A stretch of DNA of 64,000 bases from an uncultured Clostridium sp. (GCA_937885015.1 CALAAS010000026.1:1-64000), one strand, 5' to 3'; counted from the stretch's first letter, positions 34,242 to 43,866 are shown. A program made the numbers and translations. The notes: generated by a model not told the origin, from the sequence alone.

Positions 34242-35018
34242 CTACACCCCCTTCCGGGATGCAAAATAGTCAAATGCACCGCCCTCCGGCTTCATGGAAA
34301 AAGACAGGCGTTTTCCGGAAACCGGATGATCAAAGGACAGCCTGACCGCACACAGCGCCAGACCAGATCGCGCTCCCCGCATATCCACCCAAATAGGATT
34401 ATATTTTGCGTCGCCCCACAGCGGTGTTCCATGGGCGGCAAACTGCACGCGGATCTGGTGGTGGCGCCCGGTCTTCAGATGTATTTCCACCAGCGCGAGA
34501 GGAAACGGCGCATCCCCCTGTCCGGCATCGGAACCCCCAAATATCCCCTGTCCAGCCTCCCGGATCTCCAGAACCCGATAAGAAAGCTCTGCTCTTCGAC
34601 CGTTCTCCACCGTTTTTTCCACAACGGACGACTTGTTCTCTTTTCCATCTTTCAACAGATAATCCACATAGTTACCCACAATATCCACAGGTTTTCCACA
34701 TAGAACCGCCCTGTATTCTTTTTCCATTCGTCCATTCTGAACCTGCCTGCTCAGGGACTGTGCCGCCCTTTTCGTCTTGGCATATACCATGACTCCACTG
34801 ACAGGCTTGTCCAGCCTGTGGATAACTCCCACGTAAGGTTCTCCACTGTCTTTTTCCGCCTTTGGGGATGTTTTTGTGGATATCTTTGTGGATAACCGAA
34901 GATGGTTTTTGATTTCACTGACCATATCTGGCTCCAGACGGCGAGCCGTCTGAGATTCCATGCCAGCTGGTTTGATTACCACCAGAATATCGGAATCTTC
35001 ATATAAACTTTTAATCAT
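34242..35018 (-). CDS. RluA-family pseudouridine synthase
   Basis: A 258-residue RNA pseudouridine synthase. The catalytic motif HRLDKPVSGVMVYAKT contains the invariant aspartate, and the C-terminal KTGRHHQIRVQFAAHGTPLWGD is characteristic of the RluA/RluD group. There is no N-terminal S4 domain, so it is the short form (like YjbO/YlyB variants lacking S4). The target uridine cannot be predicted. Confidence 0.9.
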   Translation of the reverse strand: MIKSLYEDSDILVVIKPAGMESQTARRLEPDMVSEIKNHLRLSTKISTKTSPKAEKDSGEPYVGVIHRLDKPVSGVMVYAKTKRAAQSLSRQVQNGRMEKEYRAVLCGKPVDIVGNYVDYLLKDGKENKSSVVEKTVENGRRAELSYRVLEIREAGQGIFGGSDAGQGDAPFPLALVEIHLKTGRHHQIRVQFAAHGTPLWGDAKYNPIWVDMRGARSGLALCAVRLSFDHPVSGKRLSFSMKPEGGAFDYFASRKGV

Positions 35019-35106
35019 GGCTTTATTTCCTCCTGTTGCCGCCTGCTTCCTTAATCATCCTGAAAGCCCACTGCTGAACTTTGTGATAGCGGCTGCTTTT
35101 TTCCCC

Positions 35107-35135
35107 TTGCAGAACTCCGGGAAAAGTAGTATAGT
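35107..35135 (+). promoter_or_regulatory. Promoter of hemolysin III gene
   Basis: TTGCAG (35107-35112), 17 bases, TATAGT (35130-35135). The gene starts at 35229 with AAGGGGGT upstream. The remaining leader is AT-rich and I see nothing else in it. Confidence 0.65.
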
Positions 35136-35228
35136 ATATCAAAAGATATTATGTAGTTTTAAATACTATGTTCTATGTTTTTATAAACTCTACGTAAAAA
35201 TAAAAAAGATGTTCAAGGGGGTATTTTT

Positions 35229-35879
35229 ATGAAGTTACGCATCAAAGATCCTGGAAGTGCCCTGACCCACTTCATTGCCATGATCGGCGCTGCCCTGGCT
35301 GCGGCACCTCTCCTTTATAAAGCTGCGCAAGAGCCGGATCGTCTGCATCTGGCCGCTCTGGCTGTTTTTATTGTCAGCATGATTCTGCTGTATGCCGCCA
35401 GCACCATCTATCACACCTTTAATATTTCCGAAAAAGTCAATAAAATGCTGCGCAAGCTGGATCATATGATGATTTTTATTCTGATTGCCGGAACCTATAC
35501 GCCCGTATGCCTGATTGTACTGGGCAATCGCTCTGGCTATACACTTCTGGCCCTGGTATGGGCCATTGCGCTGGCAGGAATTGCAGTTAATGCCCTTTGG
35601 ATCAACTGTCCCAAGTGGTTCTCCTCACTCATTTATATTGCCATGGGGTGGATTTGCCTTCTGGCGTTTCGTCAGATTGTGCTGGCTTTGCCCCGGGCCG
35701 CCTTCGGCTGGCTCTTGGCCGGCGGACTGATCTATACCGCAGGCGGCATTATCTATGCGCTGAAACTGCCGATTTTCAATTCCAAACACCGAAATTTCGG
35801 CTCCCATGAAATTTTTCATCTCTTTGTTATGGGCGGCAGCTTCTGCCATTACGTCATGATGTATGCATTCGTAGCGTAA
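35229..35879 (+). CDS. Hemolysin III/PAQR-family membrane protein
   Basis: A 216-residue seven-helix membrane protein. It carries the family metal-binding pattern: STIYHTFNISE with Ser and His in the first conserved segment, KLDHMMIFILIAGTYTP with Asp and His, and the C-terminal HEIFHLFVMGGSFCHYVMMY with two His. PAQR relatives are hydrolases or receptors. The bacterial function is unsettled. It stands alone and converges on larE. Confidence 0.92.
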   Translation: MKLRIKDPGSALTHFIAMIGAALAAAPLLYKAAQEPDRLHLAALAVFIVSMILLYAASTIYHTFNISEKVNKMLRKLDHMMIFILIAGTYTPVCLIVLGNRSGYTLLALVWAIALAGIAVNALWINCPKWFSSLIYIAMGWICLLAFRQIVLALPRAAFGWLLAGGLIYTAGGIIYALKLPIFNSKHRNFGSHEIFHLFVMGGSFCHYVMMYAFVA

Positions 35880-35916
35880 AAAACATTTGATTTCAGGATC
35901 CGGTTTTACACCGCAC

Positions 35917-36762
35917 TCACCTGTATACATCATCCCCCGGCAGAGTAACATCCATGCTTCCAGACCGGAATCCCTCCAAATCCAGGGTCACATACAAAAA
36001 ACCCAGTTCCTTCAGGCGCTGACACAGAGTTGCCCTCTGAGCCAGCGCCTTTTCCATCTCACATCCATCAATTTCCAGCCGCGCCACGACTCCGTGAAGA
36101 CGCAGACGGACGTTTCCTGAAAAAACACTTCTAAGATATGCTTCCCCAGCTTCAATCCGGCGAAGCGTCTCCTGCTCCAGAAGAGAGCCGTAGGGAAGCC
36201 TGGTGGCCATACAGGGCGCCGAAGGGCGTGACGCCACAGAGATCCCCAGCTCCCCCGCCAGCACTCTGACTTCCTTTTTTCCAATCTCAGCCAAAGCCAG
36301 CGGACTCACAATCCCCAGCTCCTTTAGCGCCTTAAGTCCCGGTCGGTACTCCTTCCGGTCGTCTTCATTGGTGCCCTCCAGAACAGTGGAAATCCCCTTT
36401 TCCCTGGCAAAGCTCACAAGGCGTTCAAACAGATAGCGCTTACAGCGATAGCAGCGGTCCGGCGGATTAAAACGCAGCTCCTCCAGCTGCAGCTCATCCA
36501 CCGGGATTACCACATGCAAAGCTCCCAGCTCCCCCGCAACCCGGGCCGCCGTTTCCCGGTCGCAGGCAGGATGAAGAACCGTGTCAAAGGTTACCGCATA
36601 TACCTGGATTCCATATTTTTTTGCCGCTTCACAGGCCAGTTTCAGCACCAGGCTGCTGTCCACGCCGCCGGAAAACGCGACACAGAGGCCCTTTTCCCGA
36701 CATGCATACGGTTCTATGACAGACCGCAGCCGTTCCAACAGTTCTTTCCCGCACTCACTCAT
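35917..36762 (-). CDS. larE: ATP-dependent sulfur transferase LarE (nickel-pincer cofactor)
   Basis: Installs sulfur on the pyridinium dicarboxylate mononucleotide during nickel-pincer nucleotide synthesis. The 281-residue protein has the PP-loop AFSGGVDSS (about 29-37), the RCYRCKR element (about 103-109) and a cysteine at about 184 in SAPCMATRLPYG, the position of the sacrificial cysteine in LarE. The start at 36762 overlaps the larC stop by 8 bases. It is the last gene of the nickel operon. Confidence 0.92.
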   Translation of the reverse strand: MSECGKELLERLRSVIEPYACREKGLCVAFSGGVDSSLVLKLACEAAKKYGIQVYAVTFDTVLHPACDRETAARVAGELGALHVVIPVDELQLEELRFNPPDRCYRCKRYLFERLVSFAREKGISTVLEGTNEDDRKEYRPGLKALKELGIVSPLALAEIGKKEVRVLAGELGISVASRPSAPCMATRLPYGSLLEQETLRRIEAGEAYLRSVFSGNVRLRLHGVVARLEIDGCEMEKALAQRATLCQRLKELGFLYVTLDLEGFRSGSMDVTLPGDDVYR

Positions 36763-38080
36763 TTTCCTTCTCCCGTTTTTCCAGTACGCGGCAGGCGTCC
36801 TCCAAAACATCGTGGTAAACCTGGGAAAATCCTTTCTGGCCGGACTGCAGGAATGCCCGGATGCTCTCATACTCCGGATAAACTCTGATTTCTTCTCCCT
36901 GGCGGCACACCTTTACCCGTGCCTCTCCATACCGCGTCATAATCTGCTCTTCTCTTCTTGGCAGCGCTGTCCTCTCCACCGGATAACGGCGCACCCCTAT
37001 GGTCGTGGTGCAGGAAAAAATCCTCTGCTCCATCGCCGCGATCCGTTCCTCAGCGCAGAGAACGTGCAGGACATAAGCCGGGCGGTTTTTCTTCATATAG
37101 GCCGGTGTATACCACACATCTGCTGCCCCTTCTTCCAGCAGCAACTCCATGGCCAGTCCCAGCGCCTCGCCGGTACAGTCATCCAGATTCGTCTCCAATA
37201 CCCACAGTTTCTCTTCCTCTTTCTTTTCCGCCGGGACAAGAAGCATGGCCCTCAGTATATTGGCATTTTTAAAATCCTTTTTCCCCGCCCCGATTCCAAT
37301 CCTTTCAATCCGGCAGTTTCCAGGAAGTTCCTCTTCTGTCCGAAGCGCTGCTGCAATGGCCGCGCCGGTGGGGGTAACCATCTCCCCCTCATTATCTGTC
37401 ATTGCCAGCGTCAAACCGCAGGCAGCCGCAATATTTACCGTGGCCGGAACTGGGACCGGAATCACACCGTGCTGGCATCGGACGTATCCGCGTCCCTCGG
37501 AAAGCGGCGACACAGCCACCCGCTGGATTCCCAGGTCATGAATGCAAAATGCCACACTGATGATATCCACAATGGAATCAATGGCGCCCACTTCATGAAA
37601 ATGAACCTCCTCCAGCGGCAGGCCATGGGCCTTTGCCTCCGCCTCCGCCACAAGCTCAAACATGCGCCGTGCCAGTACTTTTACTTCTTCCTCCGCCTCC
37701 AGGCGGTCAATTACTGCAAACACATCCCGAATATTCCTGTGAACATGTCCCGCCTCCCCGTGGATATGCTCTCCATGGACATGTCCCGCTTCTTCATGAA
37801 CATGATTCCCATGGACATGATCTCCGTGACTGTGGCCGCCGTGTTCTCCCTCCAGATGTACCTCAAAATCGAAGGCATCGATCCCGCATTTTTTTGTTCT
37901 CCCAAAGTGGAGATGGTAGCCATCCACGCCCAGGCTGGCCAGTGCCTGTTCCAGCCGTTCCCGGCTGGCTCCCAGATCCAGAAGAGCACCCACCGTCATA
38001 TCCCCACTGATACCGGACTGGCATTCCAGATATAGGATTCTCTCATCTGCATGATTATTCACTGTTTCCATCTTCTTCAT
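36755..38080 (-). CDS. larC: Nickel insertion protein LarC with histidine-rich loop
   Basis: The CTP-dependent cyclometallase that inserts nickel into the pincer nucleotide. This 441-residue protein is one uninterrupted frame, unlike species where larC is split or frameshifted into LarC1/LarC2. It has YLECQSGISGDMTVGALLD at the N-terminus and FHEVGAIDSIVDI in the first domain, and continues through ETNLDDCTGE into the second. Residues about 80-114 are a histidine-rich insert with some 13 histidines and an internal duplication, likely binding nickel. The start at 38080 has GGGAGG 11 bases upstream. It overlaps larB by 26 bases. Confidence 0.93.
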   Translation of the reverse strand: MKKMETVNNHADERILYLECQSGISGDMTVGALLDLGASRERLEQALASLGVDGYHLHFGRTKKCGIDAFDFEVHLEGEHGGHSHGDHVHGNHVHEEAGHVHGEHIHGEAGHVHRNIRDVFAVIDRLEAEEEVKVLARRMFELVAEAEAKAHGLPLEEVHFHEVGAIDSIVDIISVAFCIHDLGIQRVAVSPLSEGRGYVRCQHGVIPVPVPATVNIAAACGLTLAMTDNEGEMVTPTGAAIAAALRTEEELPGNCRIERIGIGAGKKDFKNANILRAMLLVPAEKKEEEKLWVLETNLDDCTGEALGLAMELLLEEGAADVWYTPAYMKKNRPAYVLHVLCAEERIAAMEQRIFSCTTTIGVRRYPVERTALPRREEQIMTRYGEARVKVCRQGEEIRVYPEYESIRAFLQSGQKGFSQVYHDVLEDACRVLEKREKENE

Positions 38081-38852
38081 TCGTTTTGTTTCCTCCCTGT
38101 TCCCCGCTGCCCTGAAGTGCCAGGCGGTTAATCTGGGCAGCCAGATAGGCCGCACCGTATCCATTATCAATATTTACAACAGAAATTCCATTGGCACAGG
38201 AATTTATCATGGTTAAAAGTGCCGAAAGTCCCTGAAAACTGGCCCCGTATCCGACGGAAGTCGGGACAGCTATCACTGGATTTTCCACCAGTCCGGCCAC
38301 TGCTGTTCCCAGAGCCCCCTCCATTCCGGCCACCGCTATCACACAGTTGGCCCGCACAATGGCCTCCCTCTTTGAGAGAAGGCGATGGATTCCCGCCACT
38401 CCCACATCGTAAAACCGTTCCACCCGGCAGCCAAAAAACTCCGCCGTTCCGGCCGCTTCCTCTGCCACCGGAATATCCGCCGTCCCACCGGTGCAGACGG
38501 CAATCCGTCCCTTTTTGTCCTTCCCCGGCCTCTCCGCCTTCAATAACCGGGATACCGGATCATACTGGATCTCCGAAATCCGTTCCCGAACCAGCTCATA
38601 TTGCTCTCTGGTTGCACGCGTCCCCAGCACTTCCCCATTTTCCCGATACAGTGTCTCAAATATTTCCGCCAGATACGCATCCGGCTTTCCCTGGCAAAAC
38701 ACCGTTTCCGGAAAACCGGAGCGCAGCTTCCGATGCAGATCCAGCTTCGCATATCCCAATTCCTTATAAGGCAGATCCTTTAATACCTCCTCTGCCTCCT
38801 CCACGGAGAGATCGCCCCGGCGGACTGCCTCCAGCATCGCCCTTACCTCCAT
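38055..38852 (-). CDS. larB: Nicotinate-adenine dinucleotide carboxylase/hydrolase LarB
   Basis: Catalyses the first step of nickel-pincer nucleotide synthesis, carboxylating and cleaving nicotinic acid adenine dinucleotide. The 265-residue protein has a short N-terminal helical part and a PurE-like C-terminal domain: ICTGGTADIPVAEEA-type segment, VGVAGIHRLL, VAGMEGALGTAVAGLV and VPTSVGYGASFQG. It follows the ABC ATPase by 18 bases and overlaps larC. Confidence 0.93.
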   Translation of the reverse strand: MEVRAMLEAVRRGDLSVEEAEEVLKDLPYKELGYAKLDLHRKLRSGFPETVFCQGKPDAYLAEIFETLYRENGEVLGTRATREQYELVRERISEIQYDPVSRLLKAERPGKDKKGRIAVCTGGTADIPVAEEAAGTAEFFGCRVERFYDVGVAGIHRLLSKREAIVRANCVIAVAGMEGALGTAVAGLVENPVIAVPTSVGYGASFQGLSALLTMINSCANGISVVNIDNGYGAAYLAAQINRLALQGSGEQGGNKTNEEDGNSE

Positions 38853-38870
38853 TCTCTGCCTCCCTTTCCG

Positions 38871-39521
38871 TTACTTTTTCCATTTATTCTCCGGATTCCA
38901 ACCTTCTAAATCCGGATTCACACGCCGGCTGCACAGGGCGGAAAGCAGCCTCTCCGAATGGCTGACCAGCACGATTCCAAGCCGCCTTGCTTCTGCCTCC
39001 TCCAAAACCACCTGCCAGACATCCCTCTGTGCAACCAGATCCATCATAGCCGTCATCTCATCTGCCAGAAGAATCCCGGTCTGCCCGCCGAGGGCCCGGG
39101 CAATGCAGAACCTCTGCAATTCTCCCCCGGAAAGCTCAGAGGGAAAACGGTCCAACCATTCTTCCCGGATTCCCAACCGCCTGGCCACCTTCGCCATTTC
39201 CCCCTCATTCCAGGCGGAACCCTCCTGCAAAACCTTCCGCATACTCCAACGCGGATTAACCGCCTGCTCCGGATGCTGCCAGATAAGCTGCACCGGCAGA
39301 CGGCCCTTAAATCTGGAGATCGGAATGCCATCCAGCAGTACCTCTCCCTGATCCGGTTTTTCGTACCCGGCCAAAAGGCGCAGAAAGGTTGTCTTTCCGT
39401 ATCCGCTGGGAGCAAAAATTCCCACGCGCTCCCCGGACTCCACTGAAAAAGACACTTGTTTTAAAATTTCTCTTCCCCCGGTCTCATACCGGAAAGAAAC
39501 GTTCCTCGCCTCCAGCCGCAT
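38871..39521 (-). CDS. ABC transporter ATPase, NikE/OppF type
   Basis: A 216-residue ATPase with Walker A GYGKTT (APSGYGKTTFL), signature LSGGELQRF, Walker B ILLADEMTAM and switch histidine VSHSE. The start at 39521 was chosen for its AAGGAG site. A GTG at 39542 is four bases inside the previous gene. It is shorter than typical OppF and lacks the C-terminal oligopeptide extension, as nickel NikE proteins do. Partner of the following genes in a NikABCDE-like importer. Confidence 0.88.
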   Translation of the reverse strand: MRLEARNVSFRYETGGREILKQVSFSVESGERVGIFAPSGYGKTTFLRLLAGYEKPDQGEVLLDGIPISRFKGRLPVQLIWQHPEQAVNPRWSMRKVLQEGSAWNEGEMAKVARRLGIREEWLDRFPSELSGGELQRFCIARALGGQTGILLADEMTAMMDLVAQRDVWQVVLEEAEARRLGIVLVSHSERLLSALCSRRVNPDLEGWNPENKWKK

Positions 39522-39538
39522 CTTCCTTCTCTCCTTAT

Positions 39539-40342
39539 TCACGCCTGTTTCTGTCCGGAAAGCACCTGATAAAGCGCTCTCGTATATTCGTTCCTTCCAT
39601 GACTTCCAGATATAAACTCCTCTGGAGAAATTTCCTCCAGAATTTTCCCTTCATAAAAAATAAGAAGACGGTCAGAAACCTCCAGCGCCAGTTCCAGGTC
39701 ATGTGTAATCATCAAAACGGCCGCCCCATCCCGGGCCATCTCCTGCAAATGGCCCACCACCCGCCTGGCGGTCGCCTTTTCCAACCCAGGCGTCGGCTCG
39801 TCCGCAATAATCAGCCGGGGAGTTCCCATCAGCGCCGCCGCCATGAGAACCCGTCTCGCCATTCCTCCTGATAATTCAAAGGGATAGAGGTTCTCCGTCT
39901 CCGGCCCCAGTCCATACCGGGCCAAAAGCTTTCTTTCCCTTTCACGCGCCTCTTTTCCCCGTCTTCCCCCCAGCACCTGCTCTCCCACCTTCATCAAAGG
40001 ATCCAGATAGGAAACCCCCTGTGGAATCAGAGCAATTTCATTTCCACGAAGACACTCCAGGCGTTCTTTGGACAGCACGCTTCCATCATACCATATGGTA
40101 CCGTCCATCCGTCCATTATACGGAAGAATTCCCATAATCGCATGGGCCAGCAAACTTTTTCCAGATCCGCTGGCTCCAACCACCGACACCAGCTCCCCCT
40201 CCGAAATCCGACAGGAAAGTCCCCGAAGCGGACTGAATTCCCGTTTCCGAAGTCCTCTCTCATATCGGCTGAATGAAACCGAAAGATCCCGGATTTCCAG
40301 CAGGTCCCCCTTCTCCTCTTCCATTCCCCTCTCTTTGCACAT
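39539..40342 (-). CDS. ABC transporter ATPase, NikD/OppD type
   Basis: A 267-residue ATPase with Walker A GASGSGKS, Q-loop ALIPQGVSYLDPLM, signature LSGGMARR, Walker B LIIADEPT and switch histidine MITHD. It is the first of two ATPases in the operon. Its Q-loop QGVSYLDPL resembles nickel and peptide importers. Substrate is inferred as nickel from the larBCE genes. Confidence 0.9.
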   Translation of the reverse strand: MCKERGMEEEKGDLLEIRDLSVSFSRYERGLRKREFSPLRGLSCRISEGELVSVVGASGSGKSLLAHAIMGILPYNGRMDGTIWYDGSVLSKERLECLRGNEIALIPQGVSYLDPLMKVGEQVLGGRRGKEARERERKLLARYGLGPETENLYPFELSGGMARRVLMAAALMGTPRLIIADEPTPGLEKATARRVVGHLQEMARDGAAVLMITHDLELALEVSDRLLIFYEGKILEEISPEEFISGSHGRNEYTRALYQVLSGQKQA

Positions 40343-40403
40343 GCTTTTTTCTCCTCTCCGGTCTCTTCCTTAAACTATCCTGCCCAGGTATCGTCTTCCC
40401 TTC

Positions 40404-41213
40404 TTACGCGTGCGCACTTCCCGGATCCATCAAACGGCTGACGCTCTGTCCCAGGCCCTGAAACAGCAGTACAGACAGTACCAGAGCCGCTCCCGGAAAC
40501 ACCGCCAGCCACCATTTTCCAGTCATCAGATATCCCATGCTCTCCGATAAAATCACCCCCACCGCCGGCTGCTCCGGCGGCAATCCGAATCCCAGAAACG
40601 TAACCCCCGCCTCATGGAGAATCGCATGGGGAAACAAAAGCACCAGTCCCGTCACAAACTGGGGAATCAACTGAGGAATCATGTGGTTTAACGCCACACC
40701 AAAGGAGCTCATTCCAAGCTTCCTTGATATTGTAACATAAATACTCGTTCTTATCTGCAGAACCTCCGCCCTCAGAAGCCTCGCCAGCGACGGCCAGTGG
40801 GTAAGAGAAATGCCAACCGCCACTCCCAACATCCCCTTCCCCAGACTGCAGGAAATCAGAATCAGAAGCAACATGTGAGGGATTCCCATCGTCAGGTCTA
40901 TCAAGCCGCACACCAGGCGATCTGCCGTTTTTCCCAAAACCGCTGCCGAAGTTCCAAGGGCCAATGCAATTACAGAACTGACCGCTGCCGTCACAATACC
41001 CAGCCGTATGCTGCGGGAAAGTCCGGCCACCGTCCGTTTTACCATGTCCCGTCCCATAAAATCCGTTCCAAAAGGGTATGCCAGACAGGGAGGCAGATTT
41101 TTTCTGGAAAAATCCACCGCACCGGCCTCCTCTTCCCAGGCCGTTCCCAGCAGCGTGATTCCCACCAGGCACAATATCGTTACTGCCAGAAGGACTGTCA
41201 TTCTCCGTCTCAT
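40404..41213 (-). CDS. ABC transporter permease, NikC/OppC type
   Basis: A 269-residue inner-membrane permease with about six helices. The N-terminal LAYPFGTDFMGRDMVKRTVAGLSRSIRLG segment is the classic OppC/NikC motif, and the EAA-type loop is visible near SLARLLRAEVLQIRTSIYV. It starts by an ATGA overlap with the preceding permease gene. Confidence 0.92.
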   Translation of the reverse strand: MRRRMTVLLAVTILCLVGITLLGTAWEEEAGAVDFSRKNLPPCLAYPFGTDFMGRDMVKRTVAGLSRSIRLGIVTAAVSSVIALALGTSAAVLGKTADRLVCGLIDLTMGIPHMLLLILISCSLGKGMLGVAVGISLTHWPSLARLLRAEVLQIRTSIYVTISRKLGMSSFGVALNHMIPQLIPQFVTGLVLLFPHAILHEAGVTFLGFGLPPEQPAVGVILSESMGYLMTGKWWLAVFPGAALVLSVLLFQGLGQSVSRLMDPGSAHA

Positions 41214-42202
41214 GCCTTTCTTTTCCTCCTTATTCTGGGATCTGCCGTACCATACAGGAGATCCGCCGCCATATTTCCAAAAAACACCAGAGCCGCACTG
41301 ATCAGAGTAATGCCAAGAAGAAGCGGAGGATCGCCTCCCAGTCCGGCCGCAATGGCTGCCTGCCCCAGGCCCGGATAAGAAAATACCTGCTCCACCAGCA
41401 CAGCACCACCGAATATTTCACTGATGGAGCCAAACTGCAGAGTGATCACAGGGAGCAGCAGATTCCGGATCCCATGCCGCCAGAGAATCTGTCCAGACCC
41501 TTCTCCTCTGGCCCTGGCATATAAAACGTAATCGCTCTCCAGAATTTCAATCATTTTGCTCCTGGTATGCATGGCTACACCGGAAACTCCCGTCATTCCA
41601 AGGGCCAGAGACGGAAGTACGGCATGGTACAGCCGTTCCGACAGACTTACCTGCGAAGCCTCCATCCCCACCGGTATACTGAAACCGATGGGAAACAGCG
41701 GAAACTGCACGGCAAACAAAAGAAGAAGAACCAGGGCCAGCCAGAATGCCGGTGTCCCGGCAATAATCATACAATACCCCGTTATCAGACGATCCGCTAT
41801 CTTTCCCCGCTTTGTCGCAGCAAAAATTCCCATGAAAACTCCAACTGCTCCGGAAAAAAGCCACGCCAGCGTCATGACCCACAGGGAAGCAGAGGCCTTT
41901 TCCCATATAACATCAAGAACTGGTCTCCTATACAGCAGAGAAATGCCAAAATCGCCTCTCAGGATGCCTGAAAACCAGTCCAGAAACCGTTCTCCCACCG
42001 GAATTCCCACGCCCCAGTAAGCCTCCAGCTGGCAAACCTGCTCCGGGGACATGGATCCCAGGGCCACCTGTCCCACATTCGTCTGAAGCGGGTCCGTCGG
42101 TGACATGGCCATCATGAAAAACGAGGCGGCGCTGACCGCCAGAAGCAAACACGCCAGACGAATCACCGAGTGAAGCGTCCAGATTACCCAGGGCCGCTTC
42201 AT
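41210..42202 (-). CDS. ABC transporter permease, NikB/OppB type
   Basis: A 330-residue permease with about six helices. It has the OppB-type N-terminal MSPTDPLQTNVGQVALGSMSPEQV region, the loop GVSGVAMHTRSKMIEILESDYVLYARARGEG and the C-terminal ILVEQVFSYPGLGQA-like segment. The ATG at 42202 overlaps the stop of the binding protein as ATGA, which settles the start over an upstream GTG at 42229. Confidence 0.92.
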   Translation of the reverse strand: MKRPWVIWTLHSVIRLACLLLAVSAASFFMMAMSPTDPLQTNVGQVALGSMSPEQVCQLEAYWGVGIPVGERFLDWFSGILRGDFGISLLYRRPVLDVIWEKASASLWVMTLAWLFSGAVGVFMGIFAATKRGKIADRLITGYCMIIAGTPAFWLALVLLLLFAVQFPLFPIGFSIPVGMEASQVSLSERLYHAVLPSLALGMTGVSGVAMHTRSKMIEILESDYVLYARARGEGSGQILWRHGIRNLLLPVITLQFGSISEIFGGAVLVEQVFSYPGLGQAAIAAGLGGDPPLLLGITLISAALVFFGNMAADLLYGTADPRIRRKRKA

Positions 42203-43866
42203 TGGCCGCCCCTGTTCTCCCAGCGCCACTGATCCACGTTATTTACGATGGACCAGCCATGGCCATGGGGGTGTACCTTCTGCTCCGCCACCTGAAGGCC
42301 GTTTCTGACCCAGTACAGATGATCTACATTAACCAGCCATACCCACGGAGCATCTCCGTACTGTGTGACACCGGTTTTCCCATCCCACTGGGCCAACTTC
42401 CACAGTTCATAGGACTCTTCCAGACTGCCTGCTCCCAGGGCCTCATCCATACGCTCGTCCACCATCTCATTGGCATAGGGAGAATACCGGGCCAACCCGG
42501 TCTGGCGATCCGTATGATAAATATTGTAAAGCTCCATGGGCGTATGAGCCCCCCATCCCCACAGAAGCGGCTGAGACTGTGCCTCTTTGTAGGCAGTATC
42601 CCAGCCAACCCCCCGGATAGAGGCATCAATGCCCAGTTCCTTTAGCTGATTGGCGACATCCGCAGCCAGAGCCTGGCGAATCGAATCGTCCACCGGATAC
42701 AAAAATTCCAGTCTGGCAGGCATTCCGTTCTTTTCCCGTATTCCATCCGCCCCTTTACGCCAGCCTGCCTCTTCCAGGAGGCGTGCCGCCTCTTTGAAAT
42801 CTGTTTTTACCTCTGACAGCGGCGTATACCAGGGCATTTTATCACAGACACTGTATGCCGGCCGCCCATAACCCTCCAACACATGGTCAATCATCGCCTC
42901 CCTGTCTATCGCCAGACTGATGGCCTGGCGGACTCGCACATCCGCCGTAAAATCATTTCCCAGAACGCTTCCATCCTCCTGCACTCTGGCCGGAACCGCT
43001 GGAAGGTTAAATCCCCGATTATCCACCGTTTCACAGGCTAACAGCTCATAGCCGCTGACCTGCTGGTCCCCATAAAGCGCCGAGGAATACGCCAGGTCCA
43101 CCTGGCCGGATCGCACCGCCGCAAAGGCAGCATCTTCCTCCATAAACAGCACTGTCACCTGCTCCATCTCCGGTTTGTCCCCGTAATATTCCGGATTTGT
43201 CTCAAAAATAACCTGCTGCCCCCGATCCCACTGCTTCAGGCAGTACCGCCCGGATCCAATGGGATGGCTCCCGTAGTCTTTTCCATAAGCGTGTTCTGGC
43301 AGGATTCCCGTAATCGCCATGGTGTACGGCCAGATCGCATAAGGACGTTTCATATAAAACCGAACTGTTGTTTCATCCACTGCCTCCGCCCGGTCCAGCA
43401 TAGTAAAATCATTGACCGAACTGGTATCCCGAAGCGTATTATAGGTAAAAGCCACATCAGAGGCTGTCAGCTTCTCCCCATCTGAAAATTTCACATCATC
43501 TCGAATCACTGCCGTCCAGCAAAGTCCATCCTCCGACACCGACAGATCTGTGGCCAGATCAAAATCGATCGTAAGATCCGGTCTTGTAACTGTCAGCGTG
43601 CTCTGAATCAGAGGCTCATGCACATGCTCGCCTGCGCCCCAGCCGTACGCCGGGTCGAATCCTGCTTCTGGCTCTGAGGATGGCGGCATTACTACTACAA
43701 CGGAAGCCTCCTCTCCCACCAGGTTCTCCCCTTCTGCCAAAGAGTCCGCCTGTTTCTCCTGCTCCGTTTTCCCGCACCCGCAGGCCAGACAGGAAACTGC
43801 CAGAAAACAAAGTCCCGCCTTTACCGCTCCCAGCCGCCTGTTATTCCTCCATTTCTGTGTTTTCAT
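42199..43866 (-). CDS. ABC transporter substrate-binding lipoprotein, NikA/OppA family
   Basis: A 555-residue family 5 binding protein. A lipoprotein signal lies at about residues 10-33 (cysteines around SCLACGCG; which is modified is unclear). The mature part shows the family's DPAYGWGAGEHVHEPL, DVKFSDGEKLTASDVAFTYN and GIDASIRGVGWDTAY segments. Histidine-rich ends (GEHVHEP, VHPHGHGW) are unusual and suit a metal ligand, probably a nickel complex. The start at 43866 was chosen over a longer open frame because the signal begins there. First gene of the nickel-lar operon. Confidence 0.88.
   Translation of the reverse strand: MKTQKWRNNRRLGAVKAGLCFLAVSCLACGCGKTEQEKQADSLAEGENLVGEEASVVVVMPPSSEPEAGFDPAYGWGAGEHVHEPLIQSTLTVTRPDLTIDFDLATDLSVSEDGLCWTAVIRDDVKFSDGEKLTASDVAFTYNTLRDTSSVNDFTMLDRAEAVDETTVRFYMKRPYAIWPYTMAITGILPEHAYGKDYGSHPIGSGRYCLKQWDRGQQVIFETNPEYYGDKPEMEQVTVLFMEEDAAFAAVRSGQVDLAYSSALYGDQQVSGYELLACETVDNRGFNLPAVPARVQEDGSVLGNDFTADVRVRQAISLAIDREAMIDHVLEGYGRPAYSVCDKMPWYTPLSEVKTDFKEAARLLEEAGWRKGADGIREKNGMPARLEFLYPVDDSIRQALAADVANQLKELGIDASIRGVGWDTAYKEAQSQPLLWGWGAHTPMELYNIYHTDRQTGLARYSPYANEMVDERMDEALGAGSLEESYELWKLAQWDGKTGVTQYGDAPWVWLVNVDHLYWVRNGLQVAEQKVHPHGHGWSIVNNVDQWRWENRGGQ

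Noticed and set aside
36581..38035. A 484-codon open frame on the plus strand opposite larE/larC
   Set aside because: Antisense frame with low-quality, cysteine- and proline-rich sequence. The minus strand carries two well-conserved lar genes with coupled overlaps.
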